Source: Talpa occidentalis | Taxonomy: Eukaryota > Chordata > Mammalia > Eulipotyphla > Talpidae | Length of the DNA stretch: 64,000 nt | Assembly (NCBI RefSeq): GCF_014898055.3 | Contig: NW_023601543.1 | Location: 11,741,314-11,805,313 of the forward strand | Direction: 5' to 3' | Shown: positions 39,511-51,199 of the stretch, piece after piece | Layout: every line of letters begins with the position of its first letter | How positions within the stretch are numbered: the first letter of the stretch is position 1 | The notes under the pieces: generated by a model | Databases searched by the model: none | The model's input: only the letters and a program-made list of their open reading frames with translations | What the model was told of the DNA's origin: nothing | Translations under genes and position numbers: made by a program

Positions 39511-40362
39511 TTCAAAAATCCTTTTTGCCCCAAGTCCCCAGCTTAGCAATACCATATTTCATCAAATCAAAAACCCTATTGATTAGTAGACACACCGTTA
39601 TTTTACGAACTACGAAGAAGGGTTTGAAATACGTAACAACTATAGTATGGCATCCCATTGATTTGAAGATGTGTTCAAAATTCAGGTATGTCAAAATATA
39701 AAAAAAGATGTCATAGCAATAATGAACTATGATAACTGCTCAGCAAATGTTTCTAGAAATCGATTGTAAACTCAGGGTGGGCAGATATTCCTAGAGCCCT
39801 GTGACAGCCCATTCTTCTTAATAAATACGGGAATGGGAATTGGTGGGGAATGGTGTGCGGTTACATTGCTGATTTCAAATATTTTATCCAACAGATTAGT
39901 AAAGGGGTAAGTGACCTGATGGGCTGTTCCTTTTGAAAAACAGCAACTACAACTCTTCATCATCACTCAATGTACAGAAGGTATAAGGCAGACCTTGCAG
40001 GGGCTGTGTCCCAGGCTGTCTCAGCAGGAATCTGTGCTTCAGTTCCAGCCTAGAAATACGGCTCCCTCCCCCTGCCCAGAGCTGGGCTAAGACAAGCAGT
40101 TACCTCTTCTGGACCTCCCTCCACCCACCCCTCTGCAACTGCCCAAGCCTCATAAGCACATAAACACTAGTCACTGTAGACCTTAGATGTGCAGTTGGTT
40201 GATAGAAATTCTCCTGAAATATTCTAACAGGATTGAGCCTAATAGCTTAATTAATACATTTTGTGAAATGTTTTCAAAATGTAAACAAGCTCTGCACATA
40301 GGCAGCCAAGGATTGGGAATTTTTATGGGGTAATTGTTTTGGTTTTTGTTCTTTACATTTTA

Positions 40363-40573
40363 TTTTTTAATTTTATTTTATATATTTTTACATCATTTTT
40401 CATTTTTTGCACAATGTATGCGTTTTCATCTTGGTTATAGTCCCCATACAATTCCCACCCCCCTTGTTTTGATCCTACTCCCTCTCCCACCCCCGTAGTA
40501 TGTCTCTGGTTTATAGTTGCTTGTTGATTTTGATTTTTGCTTTATTATAATTAGCCTTTTTCCTGGTCCCTTG
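40363..40573 (-). mobile_element. 5'-truncated young L1 insertion
   Basis: Reversed L1 3' end of about 210 bp: TTTTTACATCATTTTTCATTTTTTGCACAATG...CCCACCCCCCTTG...GTATGTCTCTGGTTTATAGTTGC...CCTTTTTCCTGGTCCC. A perfect 13-bp duplication TCTTTACATTTTA is at 40350-40362 and 40574-40586. Same family as 25975 and 55154. Confidence 0.92.
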
Positions 40574-40586
40574 TCTTTACATTTTA

Positions 40587-42030
40587 AAAGGACAAGTTTA
40601 TTAGGAAAAGGAGAAAGGATAAAAGAGAAACACTTGCAGAGTCATGGGCAGACAAAGAGGAGAGCTGCCTAGGGGATAATTTTTTAAGGGGGTGAGAGGT
40701 AGAGCGTCATATAGGGCAAAGAGCACCCAGTTTGTTTTTCTACTTAGTACCGGTGGGAAGCCAGTGACCACTACAAGCCTGGACACCAGCTTCCCCTCTG
40801 AGCAGGCTGCCAGTGCCTGGACTAAGTGATCAGGACTAAGTTAAAAGCTCCAAAGATTTTTATCTCCCAATTTAGTCCAATCTTCCCAGGCCAGGCCAAC
40901 CCTGCTTGGCCCCCAGGCCAACTTTGTCTCTATTCAGTGCCTCCCCAGACCTTAATCAGCAAAAAGGTAGCGAAAAAAATAACCTTATTTACCCCCTCTC
41001 CTGAGTTATTGACACAGTACTTGGAGATACTCAAACCATAAAACAAAACAAAACAAAACAAAAACAGCCTGTGTATATTTCCTTTGAAAGGGGGCAAGTG
41101 ATCCTGTAAAATAAATTCCCCAAGTATTAGAACTGCATGCATCCAACACCATAGGAGTTTCACTATGTCACAGGTAGCTACACTTATGATGGAAATCACC
41201 GAGATGAAACCACAGAACATTGGAACTGAACAGAATCTGGCTGATAGAGCTACTCCCTCATTTTATTAGATGAGGCCTTTTAGACCTAAGTTAAATAACT
41301 AGTTAATGGCAATGCAGATACTCCAAGCCAGGCGTCTTCACTTCCAGTCTGGGGATTTGCCATGACGAAAGATAACTAAGCTCTTACACTGGTAGCCCAT
41401 CCTCAGAGTTCATTATTACATCTAGTTCATTGAACTTAAAAATACGACACAAATAGAACTCCGATTCGAAATCTTGATGTCTGATACAAATGCAAAGAAT
41501 CGGCTGGCTCATCTTTTCCACCAAAGGATTTTATCTTTTTATTCTTTCTAAGTATAAAATAATCATTGCCTGTGCCCTGGACAGGACTGGATTCCTGTAC
41601 AAATCCAGATAGTTCACTAACAGCTCAGGGAGATGATTTCTAGCACCTTTCATCCCATTCCTGGCCAGTTGGTGACTTAAATGGGGCAGGAAGCTTCTAT
41701 TTTCCCAGGGGTTGAATTTTGGAAGAACCGTGTCAACAACGCCCCTTGCTGGTCAACACAAGAAAATGCAAAAGCCTTTTTGGCAAAATCAGGGCTCTAG
41801 TAAAGGTCACCAGCATGTCTCTCAAGTCATCTTCTAGTCTATGGGAACTGTGGCCAGGTCAAGGAAGAAGGCATGGGGAAAACAGCAGGAGGGAAAACTG
41901 CATTTTTTGGGGGATGTTTATATTGTGCCTAATTAAGGTTAGATCCCAAAGAAAGCAGATACATTTTTAGTATCCCGCTGAGACTGAACAGCTATAAGAC
42001 CCATAGACACATGTTATACTTAAAGACATA
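40587..42030. other. Stretch downstream of CCDC160, nothing recognised
   Basis: An (AAAAC)n run at 41041-41063. No gene or young SINE; open frames are short. Confidence 0.5.
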
Positions 42031-42039
42031 AACAAGATT

Positions 42040-42045
42040 TTTATT
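42040..42045 (-). terminator. CCDC160: Candidate CCDC160 poly(A) signal
   Basis: AATAAA on the minus strand (plus-strand TTTATT), about 430 bp after the stop codon. It is the best canonical signal in this interval, though other AT-rich variants exist nearby. Confidence 0.55.
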
Positions 42046-42185
42046 GTTAACAGCAACGAACACAGATGGAAGAATAAAGGACATACTGCTCCTGCGGCTC
42101 ACATGATCATGAAATGGCTGTTGATTTGTATTCATAAATGATGTGGTGACTCACTATATGTCTCTGAGTGAAATCTATATAAATT

Positions 42186-42200
42186 GTGTGTGCGCGCGCA

Positions 42201-42243
<43 letters not shown>
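42186..42243 (+). repeat. (TG)n microsatellite with CG-containing variant units
   Basis: TGTGTGTGCGCGCGCAACTC then about 20 uninterrupted TG units. In the transcript sense of CCDC160 this is a CA repeat. Confidence 0.97.
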
Positions 42244-42246
<3 letters not shown>

Positions 42247-42475
42247 GAGATTTCAGAAGCCTCATTTCCCTTTGGACTCTCGCAATAACTACATTAGAAA
42301 AAGAATGCAGAAGCTTTGAAGTGAATATCTATACATCATATAGATATTCTGGTTCACCCCAAATGAAAATGACATCTCACGACACACATTTTAAGCAACA
42401 CACAAAGAAAGCACAAGAAACACTGATTGAGCTCAATGACCTGCCTAATGAAAGGCTTGGGTTTTTTTTAATGTT

Positions 42476-43435
42476 TTAAAAAAAATCCAGTGGAAACCTG
42501 TCAGGGGCATCTAACGATGCATTAGCAAATTGTTTCCGAAGCAGCTCCAGGGCCCTGTTGTTTCGCGCTTGCAGAGTCTTCTCTGTTCTCAGTTCATTCT
42601 TGATGGTATCGACCTCTTCACGGATCTTATCCACTTCCAATTCATATTTCAATTTCAGTTCTTCTTTGACCAGCGCATTTCCGACCTCAGTCTGACGCTT
42701 CAACTTCCTAACAGTTTCCTTTAAATCACTGTTCTCTAGGCTCAGCTTGTGGATCATTTCTTTGGCTTGCTGCAGCTCTTCAGTTAAGTTCTTGACATCA
42801 GTTGTTTTTTCAGATAGGTCATTTCTCAAAGTTCGAAGTTCCCAGTCTTTTTTTGATGTTCTCATGTCTGACTCTTGAAAATACAGGGGTTTGGGAGAGA
42901 CATCTTTTTTGGAGCTCATAAGTTCTTTCTCAGCAATTTGAAATTCTTCTTCTATTTTTCTGCATTTTATATTAAGTTTTTCTAGTTCTTCATTCAAAAT
43001 ATTCATGCGAACTTTTGTAGACATTCCTTCGGTGATTTTCTTCTTTGATTCCTGAATTGGTGGAGTTGGTGATTTCTTTCTGATCCATGTAACACAATCT
43101 TCTTTGATGTCACACCTTTCTTCACCTGAAACATCTAAACTTGCAGATCCATGGGAGGCAGCACGTTTGTTTGTTGCGTTCTTTGACATGCGTATCTTTC
43201 TTGCTCTTAAATTTGGTTCTTTTTCATTTTGTTGGGAAATAAATTCCTTTCGCTTAAATTTATTTTCTTGAAACTTTCTACTAGGTGAATGATAAATTCC
43301 ATCCATTTTCTTGCCCTTACGTGAAGCATTTCGTTCAGAAGATTGAAGGTGAGAAGAAGCTTCACCTAGAATAGCCTGTGGACTTAAAAAGGGAACAAAA
43401 AAATTCTCTTTCCAGTGTTTTCTTCCAGTATCCAT
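42476..43435 (-). CDS. CCDC160: CCDC160, coiled-coil domain-containing protein 160
   Basis: A 319-codon frame ending TAA, recognised as CCDC160 from its start MDTGRKHWKEN and conserved C-terminal phrases LSEKTTDVKNLTEELQQAKE and NELRTEKTLQARNNRALELL. Human CCDC160 is about 325 residues. The N-terminal 140 residues are basic, Ser/Lys-rich and probably disordered. Coiled coil is predicted at about 145-175 (NILNEELEKLNIKCRKIEEE) and 195-302, with heptad Leu/Ile spacing. There is no signal peptide or membrane segment. The frame is open upstream to a GTG at 43456, but that GTG is immediately after the splice acceptor and has no upstream ATG; the ATG at 43435 aligns with the known mammalian start. 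The molecular function of CCDC160 is not established. The whole coding region is in one exon. Confidence 0.95.
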   Translation of the reverse strand: MDTGRKHWKENFFVPFLSPQAILGEASSHLQSSERNASRKGKKMDGIYHSPSRKFQENKFKRKEFISQQNEKEPNLRARKIRMSKNATNKRAASHGSASLDVSGEERCDIKEDCVTWIRKKSPTPPIQESKKKITEGMSTKVRMNILNEELEKLNIKCRKIEEEFQIAEKELMSSKKDVSPKPLYFQESDMRTSKKDWELRTLRNDLSEKTTDVKNLTEELQQAKEMIHKLSLENSDLKETVRKLKRQTEVGNALVKEELKLKYELEVDKIREEVDTIKNELRTEKTLQARNNRALELLRKQFANASLDAPDRFPLDFF

Positions 43436-43461
43436 TTCTTCAAGGACCTCTTCCACCCCCT
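43436..43461 (-). other. CCDC160: CCDC160 coding-exon acceptor and 5' UTR remainder
   Basis: On the minus strand ttctgtttttcag|GGGGTGGAAGAG is a good acceptor with a pyrimidine tract (AG at 43460-43461). Twenty-four bases of 5' UTR precede the ATG at 43435. Confidence 0.8.
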
Positions 43462-43499
43462 GAAAAACAGAATTTTAAATCAAGGCCCATTATTTTCAC

Positions 43500-43700
43500 T
43501 GCCAGTAGGTGAGTGGAAAGCACTAAGAAAGAATGCTGGCTCCTGGGCAAAGGGACCTAAATTCCTGAGTCTTGGCCTCCCTCTAGTTCACCAAGGGACT
43601 TACTTGGGCCTCAGCTCCCTTGTCTATAAATTGAGGGAGCTAAACTAGCTAACTCTACAGATCCTTCAGCTTCACAATTCTATGATCCTATGAAATACAA
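43500..43700 (+). repeat. MIR-like remnant
   Basis: GCACTAAGAAAGAATGCTGGCTCC...GACTTACTTGGGCCTCAGCTCCCTTGTCTATAAATTGAGGG is a forward MIR, lying just inside the intron before the CCDC160 coding exon. Confidence 0.7.
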
Positions 43701-44903
43701 CCGATAAATTGACCGGTTGGGTTATTTACTGCAGAAGGGGGAAATAATCCTATGAGAAAGCAACCATACCTATGTAAATAGACTGCTTTCTAACAGTGAA
43801 AGTGATTTCAGATGAATAGGTTCGTATTAATATGAGGTTAATGCTTATGTTTCCAATGTGTCTGATTTTTTTCCTAGTTCTTTTCGGCTGGACTACTATT
43901 TATTCATTCTTGAAAGTGACTAAAACATTAGGGTTTAATGCAACATGAGCTGCTTTTTGGTAACGTATACCATGCAGACTTCCTGATGACTAACTCTGCC
44001 AAATGCCCTTCTCTCTTGACCTGTAAATTCCTGCTATTCCAGTCTTGGGTTTTGCTTTTAGGCAAGACTGCCAAGTGTACGGGATTCTCTCCCCTTTGAC
44101 AGCAATTTCGTGATGAGAACCAAATGTGAACTGAAATTAATGCTACCAAATGGGTTTTTCTCAAGATATTAACTCTAAGTGTAGTTTAAAAACTTAGCAT
44201 ACTAAAACATAACCAACTTTCTAAATTTAGAAAAATTAGAGGATATTTGGTTTCAAAAGTCTTCCTTATTTGAAAGGAGTCCTTAACACACAGCTTTTCT
44301 AAAGCACAACACTATTTGCTCATTAACTATTTCTGAGAGAAGGGAGAAGGAAGGACCCAAGCAACACGCTGAAAGGCCCCTGGCATCTGAAACCCCCAAG
44401 CAGGCAACTGAAGTTACCTCTAAAGGGTGGGGAAGAAGGAGGAGAGATGACTTGATTCATTTTATGCCTTCATTTGCAGCATCACCACTGGGAAAAATAA
44501 AAATATACCTGCACCTAACTTTCCTATGCACACAAATGTAATTTTATCTTGGTAATGAGAGTGACAATTGTATTTATTGTTTTTAATTATTATTTTCTGT
44601 AATGTTATTAGAAACTATAAGTGCTATACTAGTATATTACTTGTACTTATACTGTTTCATAGCACATAGATGATGACAGCAGTACATGTTATTTGCAGAG
44701 TTTTGGAAAATACAGAAAAGCATAAAAAACAAAGGACTTTTCCTCATAATCCACAGCCCTGAGAAAACCACTTGAGGGTACGTTTCCTCTTCAGCATTTT
44801 CTTTTTAATAACAGTAGTTTAAGTTTTAATAGATTTTTCGTTGCTGACAATGATAAAATAATCTTGATATCTACTAGTACTGAATATGCCTGACAGCCCC
44901 CCC

Positions 44904-44904
<1 letters not shown>

Positions 44905-44939
<35 letters not shown>

Positions 44940-44954
44940 GAGAGAGAGAGAGGG
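44905..44954 (+). repeat. (CA)n then (GA)n microsatellite
   Basis: ACAC repeated to 44937, then AAAG and AGAG units to about 44954. Confidence 0.97.
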
Positions 44955-45754
44955 AAGGGACTCACTGTCACCAAGAGTATATCCCTAGTGGCAACGGCTG
45001 GGCATTGAGGCAAAGGGACGATATATTCAATGAAGATATTCAAAGGACAAAGAATGGTTCAAAAGCCATAAGCCAAGTTTTATTAAAAGTTTGTCAATGA
45101 GACCACAGAAATGAGCTGAGACTTGACATTCATGCCAAGTGTTTGCCATTGGAGCATCATCTCCAGAAGCACCCAGAATCTATTCATTCTTAAAGAGGGA
45201 GAGGATCCTAATCCTGGTTTCTTTCCTCCCTAGAAATATGAATGCAAGTGACTGGGAATTATTACAGCCATCATAAAGGAAAGGAAGAGAGGAACGAGAA
45301 GAGCTGAGGATGCTACTTGCCAGTCACACATCTTAGCAGACAAATTTTTATCAGACAATTCTGTAAAAGATAACAAGGCTTAGAATCAGGTAGCAATGAG
45401 AGTGATGACTACTCCAACCTAATTCTGGATAGAAGGTGTTTGCGAGATTGATTAGGAAGGAGGTGTGCAGGGGGTGAGTCAGCGAGGCCACTTTACACCT
45501 GGAGATAGCAATCACGACAAATGTGAGAAAGAGCTGCGTGTAAAGGCTAAAATAGGAAAAAACTCTTTTCATTAATAATTTTGTTCCTTGAAAAAGTCAA
45601 TTCTATTTTCAACCCTCCATTAAATCCCTGGCAAAATAAAAAAACAACAATAACAACTTTCCTCGATTTAACATCACCTTTTTTCCCTGAACCTCTGAAG
45701 AGTTTCCTTATACAGACAATGCTTTTCATAGTCTGGGAAGGGTCCACTTATCTT

Positions 45755-45840
45755 ATAACTGAGGCTCAGAGAAGTTAAGTGTCATGACCAAGGCCACACA
45801 GCCTGTAGTGATAAAGCTGAGACCTTATCTCCCAGGTCAG
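45755..45840 (-). repeat. MIR fragment
   Basis: AACTGAGGCTCAGAGAAGTTAAGTGTCATGACCAAGGCCACACAGCC is a reversed MIR core. Confidence 0.8.
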
Positions 45841-46256
45841 TGCTTGTTCTAAAATTCCTCTTTATTCTTCTACTAGGTTTCATTCCACAAACTGAAAGAA
45901 AACAACCCACTATTTTCAGAGCTTAGGTATCTTTGAAAGGGCCACAAAGGATAGAAGAAAAATGAAGGGGGGTGGGGAGTAAGGAGAATTGCTTGTCACA
46001 TATCAAAGGACAGAAAGAGAAAGGATTGAAAAGCCTTTTGGAATTTCCCTCCCGTGGCTTACAGGGCGGGGTCAAAGGGTCTCTGAGCTGCTTCTTCTTT
46101 CTTTTTCTCCCCTTCTCTTTTCCTCTTTCATTGGCAAGATACCCTTTTTAAGGACTTGTTCCCAAATCTAGTCACAAAGTATGGCAAGGTCCAGATTGGG
46201 GGTAAAAGCTGCCAGTCTCATTTTCTCTTCACAAATTGCACTGTGTTTTTTGGGTT

Positions 46257-46300
46257 TTTGTTGTTGTTGTTGTGGTGTGTGTGTGTGTGTGTGTGTGTTT
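46257..46300 (+). repeat. (TTG)n-(TG)n microsatellite
   Basis: TTG units at 46257-46273 pass into TG units to about 46299. Confidence 0.95.
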
Positions 46301-48064
46301 TAATGTAGAACAAATATGACACTGGGAGTCCCTGGCAAGGACAAGGAACGGGCTTGCTTTGAAGCAAAGACATGCTTCTGCCCTGCCCTGGCAGCTATTT
46401 TGCTCTCAATAAACTTGATTAGGTTATTTGTTGCAGCAAAAGGCTTATCAAACAAGAAGCCATTATTGAAGGTATAAGCACACTTTTCAGTGGGCCAACT
46501 GTGAACATTTATTATTACAAGTGCCTACCCAAGTCTGCACTGAATACAGAGACTGAAGAGTAGCAGAGAAGATCTAAGAGAAATGAAAAATAAAAAACAA
46601 AAAATGAACTGGAACCCAGGAAAATATGGTCAGTGATCCTCCAGAAGTTCTTGGGACTGCACAGTTAAAGCATGGCATCCATAATGTGGCTACATCTATT
46701 CATTTGTGTCTGACATGAATTAATAATGGTCTCCTGATGGCTATAGTTAGTGTGTCCCTGAAAACATCACTACTGTTCATTCTCTGGTGACTTCCTTCTT
46801 TTTGCAGTGGCAAAGTAGTAGGAATTTTGGTAGCGGAAGTCTTGACTCATGGAAGTGGTTATATTCATCTCAAGAGTTTGGGAATCACTGGTAAAATAAA
46901 TTGAATATGAATTTATAATATAATGTGATGTAACATAATTGTTGAAAGCTAAGCAGAGAGAGATCATTTAGTATGCATTGCAAAGTAAATTCTTCCATAA
47001 AAACCTTAGGTGAATGTATATCTATCCTTAGACAGCTCTAGAAAATAAAACTCTGAAGTTTATCACGAAAGGAGAAACCCATAAAGCCAGGTCACTTTCA
47101 TTTTCAAGGTGTGGGATCCCTAGAAATATACTCATATTAAAGATGGATAAGTGATTGAATGTGTGAAATCCAATTATTTGCTTTCTAAAATATTCATATT
47201 TTAAACCTCAGATTTTAGGGAATGATGGATGATGTAAAAATCAAAGACCATTTCTCTGTCGCCTTATCTCATTTACATTAGGGTTTGATTTCAAATTTTC
47301 AGGACCATCTCTTTTGCATAAATCAAGATCTGTCTGAAAAAGGCGATTACTCTTCCAAGCAGGGCCTGGGAAACTGCTCTGGAAAACCTCCAGAGGCTTT
47401 TCCCCGCCTCACAAGAATGCTTCATTCCAAACCGTGCAACTAGGAACTGGAAAGGATTGCTGGAAGGGTCATCCCCCACCTGTGATAGGCAACCTTCTGT
47501 CTTCACCCTTAGCCCCTCAGTCACCCTCAACCAGAGGTGTGGTTTTCAGCCACAGCACAGAGGCAGTAGCAAGGAAGACAAAGGGCCCTTATTAGCCCAG
47601 GGAACTTGTTTCCCATTATTCTTGGATGGTTTCAGTTCTCTCAACCCTCCTATTGCTTGGCCAAAATAGGAAAAAATAAAAAACAACTGGCTACAAAGAA
47701 AGTCACAGGCCATGATTCTTTGCTCAATTGTTCGATTTGTTCTCACTTAAAAGCAGTGGTTCTCAAACTCTTTTTTTTTTTTTTCTGCTTCTCCGTTCCC
47801 AGGCACAAACATTGCCTTCATTACCCTCTTTCCTTGTTTGAGAACATTCTGACCTGCCTCTCTAAGGGAGCTTACCCCTTCCCCACCCTCCGGAGGATGA
47901 TGGACTTGTAGAAAACCATTAAATACCAAAATGAGGACCCAAATGAACTGTCTGAAGCGAAGGTGGATGAACATGTGTTTCACTGTGCAAAGCTGTGGGG
48001 GACAAGGGGGAGTATTTTCCTGAGAAAAAAATTGTGTGTGGACTCTGGGGAAATAAAGAGGGAA

Positions 48065-48195
48065 GGAGTCAGGTATCTGGGCTCCCGCACTTAGAAGTAC
48101 ATGCAAACTTACCTTCTGTGAGCCTCAGTTTCTTCAGGTGTAAAATAGGGACAATATACCTATTTCACAGGTGGTTAAGAGAAATTGTTAGCGGG
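48065..48195 (+). repeat. MIR fragment
   Basis: CTTACCTTCTGTGAGCCTCAGTTTCTTCAGGTGTAAAATAGGGACAAT is a forward MIR core. Confidence 0.85.
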
Positions 48196-50979
48196 CAAAC
48201 TGAGGGGTACCCTGGGACCCCCAAACCTGCACACTTAGAGGGGTCTGGCCATCCGTGGGCACAAAGGCAAAGGAAACTCTAAGTGGCATTAGTGTGCATA
48301 GGGAGAGGAGAAAGAATATTCCAAATAAAACACCCAAAGTTACCCATCCCCTCGGGGGCTAAATGCCCAATCAAATAGGATAGGCCTGAAGCCAGGCCAC
48401 TGAAGCCTAAAAGCTCGCCACAATTCCAAGGCACCTTCCGGTGGGAACCCATAGGAAAGGGGCAGAAGGGGCCAGGCAGGTCTGGGACAGAAGGAGCAAA
48501 ATCAAAGTGGAAATCAAGATAATGACTGCCTCCCCATGGATCTCTCACCCATGTGTCTCTACTTGTCCCTTCTCCACGTGGTCTCCTTCCATGTCCCCCA
48601 AGTCCCAAATCCCTGGTGCAGGTCCAAAGCAGAGAAGCAAGCGAACCCTTCTTCTCGAGTGTCTCTCCCGTGTGTCCCCCACCAGCCCACCTGCCTTCTG
48701 TATTTTTAGCTTCACCTGGCAGCTCAGTTCCACCCATAGCTGAGTGGGCCAGGAATATGGTACCTCCCCCTTTTATGGAGATGCCTGTTACAAAATTAAC
48801 AATGGAAATAGAAGCCACTTAAAGCATACTTGCAAACAATGGGTTTTATTCTTTTTTCAGGTGTTCCTTATCCTCCCTTGGAACAGAAAGCAACCAATCA
48901 AAGACTTTCTCCAAAGATCCATGGCCAAAGTTGCCCACCTGATGTCTCAGAGCTCAGAAAAAGCTATTTGTACATAAAATGTTGGTACTATGAAAAGCAG
49001 AGGGCAACTCAAACTTGAATCTCCCATTAATTTAATCTGTACCCGCAGGAAAGAATTGGCCTGAAATCCTGTAAATTATGTCCCCAAATTTCTGGCGCAT
49101 AATGTATTCTATCTAAGCAGAAAAGTGGTAGCCTTTTCTCCAACTGATGATATTTACATTTCCTCACCAATTGCTATGCCAATTTTCCAAATGTCCGAGT
49201 GCTTTTCAGAGCCAGCAATACTTCTTAAAACAATTATTACAATAGGAGTATCAGTTTAAAGATTAGCAAGGATGACTTTGCACTCTGTGTTTTTCCTCTA
49301 CATTTATCCATCCCTTTATTTTACCAATACACATCATACTCATCTTTGTATCCCTAGCTGTTACCTGACCCACAGTAGCCCTTGAAGGGGAGCAGAACAT
49401 ACACCCCCAAAATATGCTTCTTTGGCATAACAATTACTTAGAGCTGGTTATTTTTCAGAAATAGCAGACAGAGGGAAAGCTCAGAAGACTAAGTAGAAGC
49501 TACCTTCCTGTAAGAGACATTTACATTTATGACGGGACTCTCTATTTGTAAGGGTGTCTTCCTTTCAGTACAATAAAGCGACTGATCAAATCTCTAGAAA
49601 TTCTTGTCAGAGGTTAACTGTGCTTTGCCTAATAACCTCCCAGAACTTGGTCCCCACCCTCAACATCTTGTTTTGTCTTCAACCGAAGATGGCATTTAAG
49701 GTGATAGCTTTGCTCATTTCAAGGTTAACATGTTATCACACTTGTTTTTCTCCTGTAAGTCTGTTTTTTTTTTTTTTTATTATGGGGAGGGGGAGTCTCA
49801 GACAAGAATCTAGACAAGTAGAGGGAATATTAATTTCCCTCCCCAACACCCTCAATAAATATTTGTTGAATAAATGATCCTTAAAATTCTATGATGAGTT
49901 TTGTAAATACTTATGATTTCTCTTTTGGCTTATGAAGACTTGGGGGATGACCTATTAGGGAAAGGACTTGTATTTGTTCTTCAAAGTTTAGTCGGCTTAG
50001 CTATAGTCTGCAGGACACTTCTTTTGTCTTTTGATGAGGCTACTGACTATCCAGATTAATGATCTAGTTACAATGTTGAAGATTTATGGTGGCCAAATCT
50101 CTTTGCTTCTTAACACCCATAGCAAGCTGTCAGTCAGCACAACTGTACTTACATGTTCTGTAGTCCAAGGTGTTCTTTTGGAAGCTCTCATTCTCCTCTT
50201 CCTATTTGAACTGAAAAATAAAATCCCCACCCCACCCCCAGCACAATTAGAGAATATAATTAACCAGAATGCCCAAAGTCCTGCTTATATCTGGAATGTA
50301 GCTGAAAATTACAAGAGATATACTTAGAATGCGTTGGCTCTATCTGAAATGTGATACCAGGCACTTGGAGGCAAGTTTGCTTTGGGGTTTGTCAACCTAT
50401 TTTCCGAACTATTATGCCACTAATGATGCAGGTATCACTAAGTCTTCCTTCCTTGAGCAGTGTAAATATCCAATGGGACAAGAATCAGGATGAAATTATT
50501 TAAGGCCATATCTCCTCACCTTTAGTACCTATTGAAAAAATGAGACACGATGGCCCATCAGCATGCTTGTAATTAATAAGATAGCAAGAGCCACGTTAGC
50601 AAAGAGCTGAAGCCTAGGCCTTGCCTTCCCCCCCCCCCCAGAGTACAGTTAACAGGAAAAATTGTGAAGGGGAAGTGACCCAGATTTTTGCCTTAATCAT
50701 TCAGGGTCCCAACATAAGGGCTAGAGTCTACTTCATGGGACAAATTGTCCTCTCTATTGTTTGACAGATACTGAGAGTCAAGCCAGGTACCATTGAAAAC
50801 TGGGCCGGGTGACCCGTTTACTTCCCCTAAATCTTTGTTATTAGTGAGGAATGATTCCTCTAGAAAAAGAAAAAAAAAAAAAAAAAGGAGTCTCCTTAAT
50901 TCCAAAGGCTGAGTACTTTGTTAATTGGGGAGTCACATTCTTACTATAAATCTGTGTCAGTGAGCCTAGTTTGGTCATT

Positions 50980-51022
50980 TTTGTTTTGTTTTGTTTGTTT
51001 GTTTGTTTGTTTGTTTGCTTTT
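50980..51022 (+). repeat. (GTTT)n microsatellite
   Basis: About ten TTTG units next to the CCDC160 CpG island. Confidence 0.95.
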
Positions 51023-51199
51023 TCTGTTAATGGTTAACCCAAACTCCAGCCATCACTTCCTCCGGTGGAGAGAAGGTGGCCTGGTCCAGGATCTGCACCA
51101 CCCCGACCCCAAGTAGCACCTGCCACCTCCCGGTTCCCTACCCTCTGAGTGGAGGGCCAAACCCCACTCCTTCTACACTCCCACTTTCACGCCCTATTT

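Larger units (their letters stand above)
36561..40349. other. Intergenic stretch between ERVL and young L1, no gene seen
   Basis: Contains old repeats listed separately (37650 MIR, 38735 MIR, 39285 L2). No SINE of the young family occurs. The open frames (for instance 122 codons at 37242-37610) have no recognisable family. Confidence 0.5.
42020..42475 (-). other. CCDC160: CCDC160 3' UTR (inferred)
   Basis: From the stop codon to a probable cleavage site about 20 bp past the AATAAA at 42040-42045. It includes the (TG)n microsatellite, which would be (CA)n in the mRNA. Confidence 0.6.
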
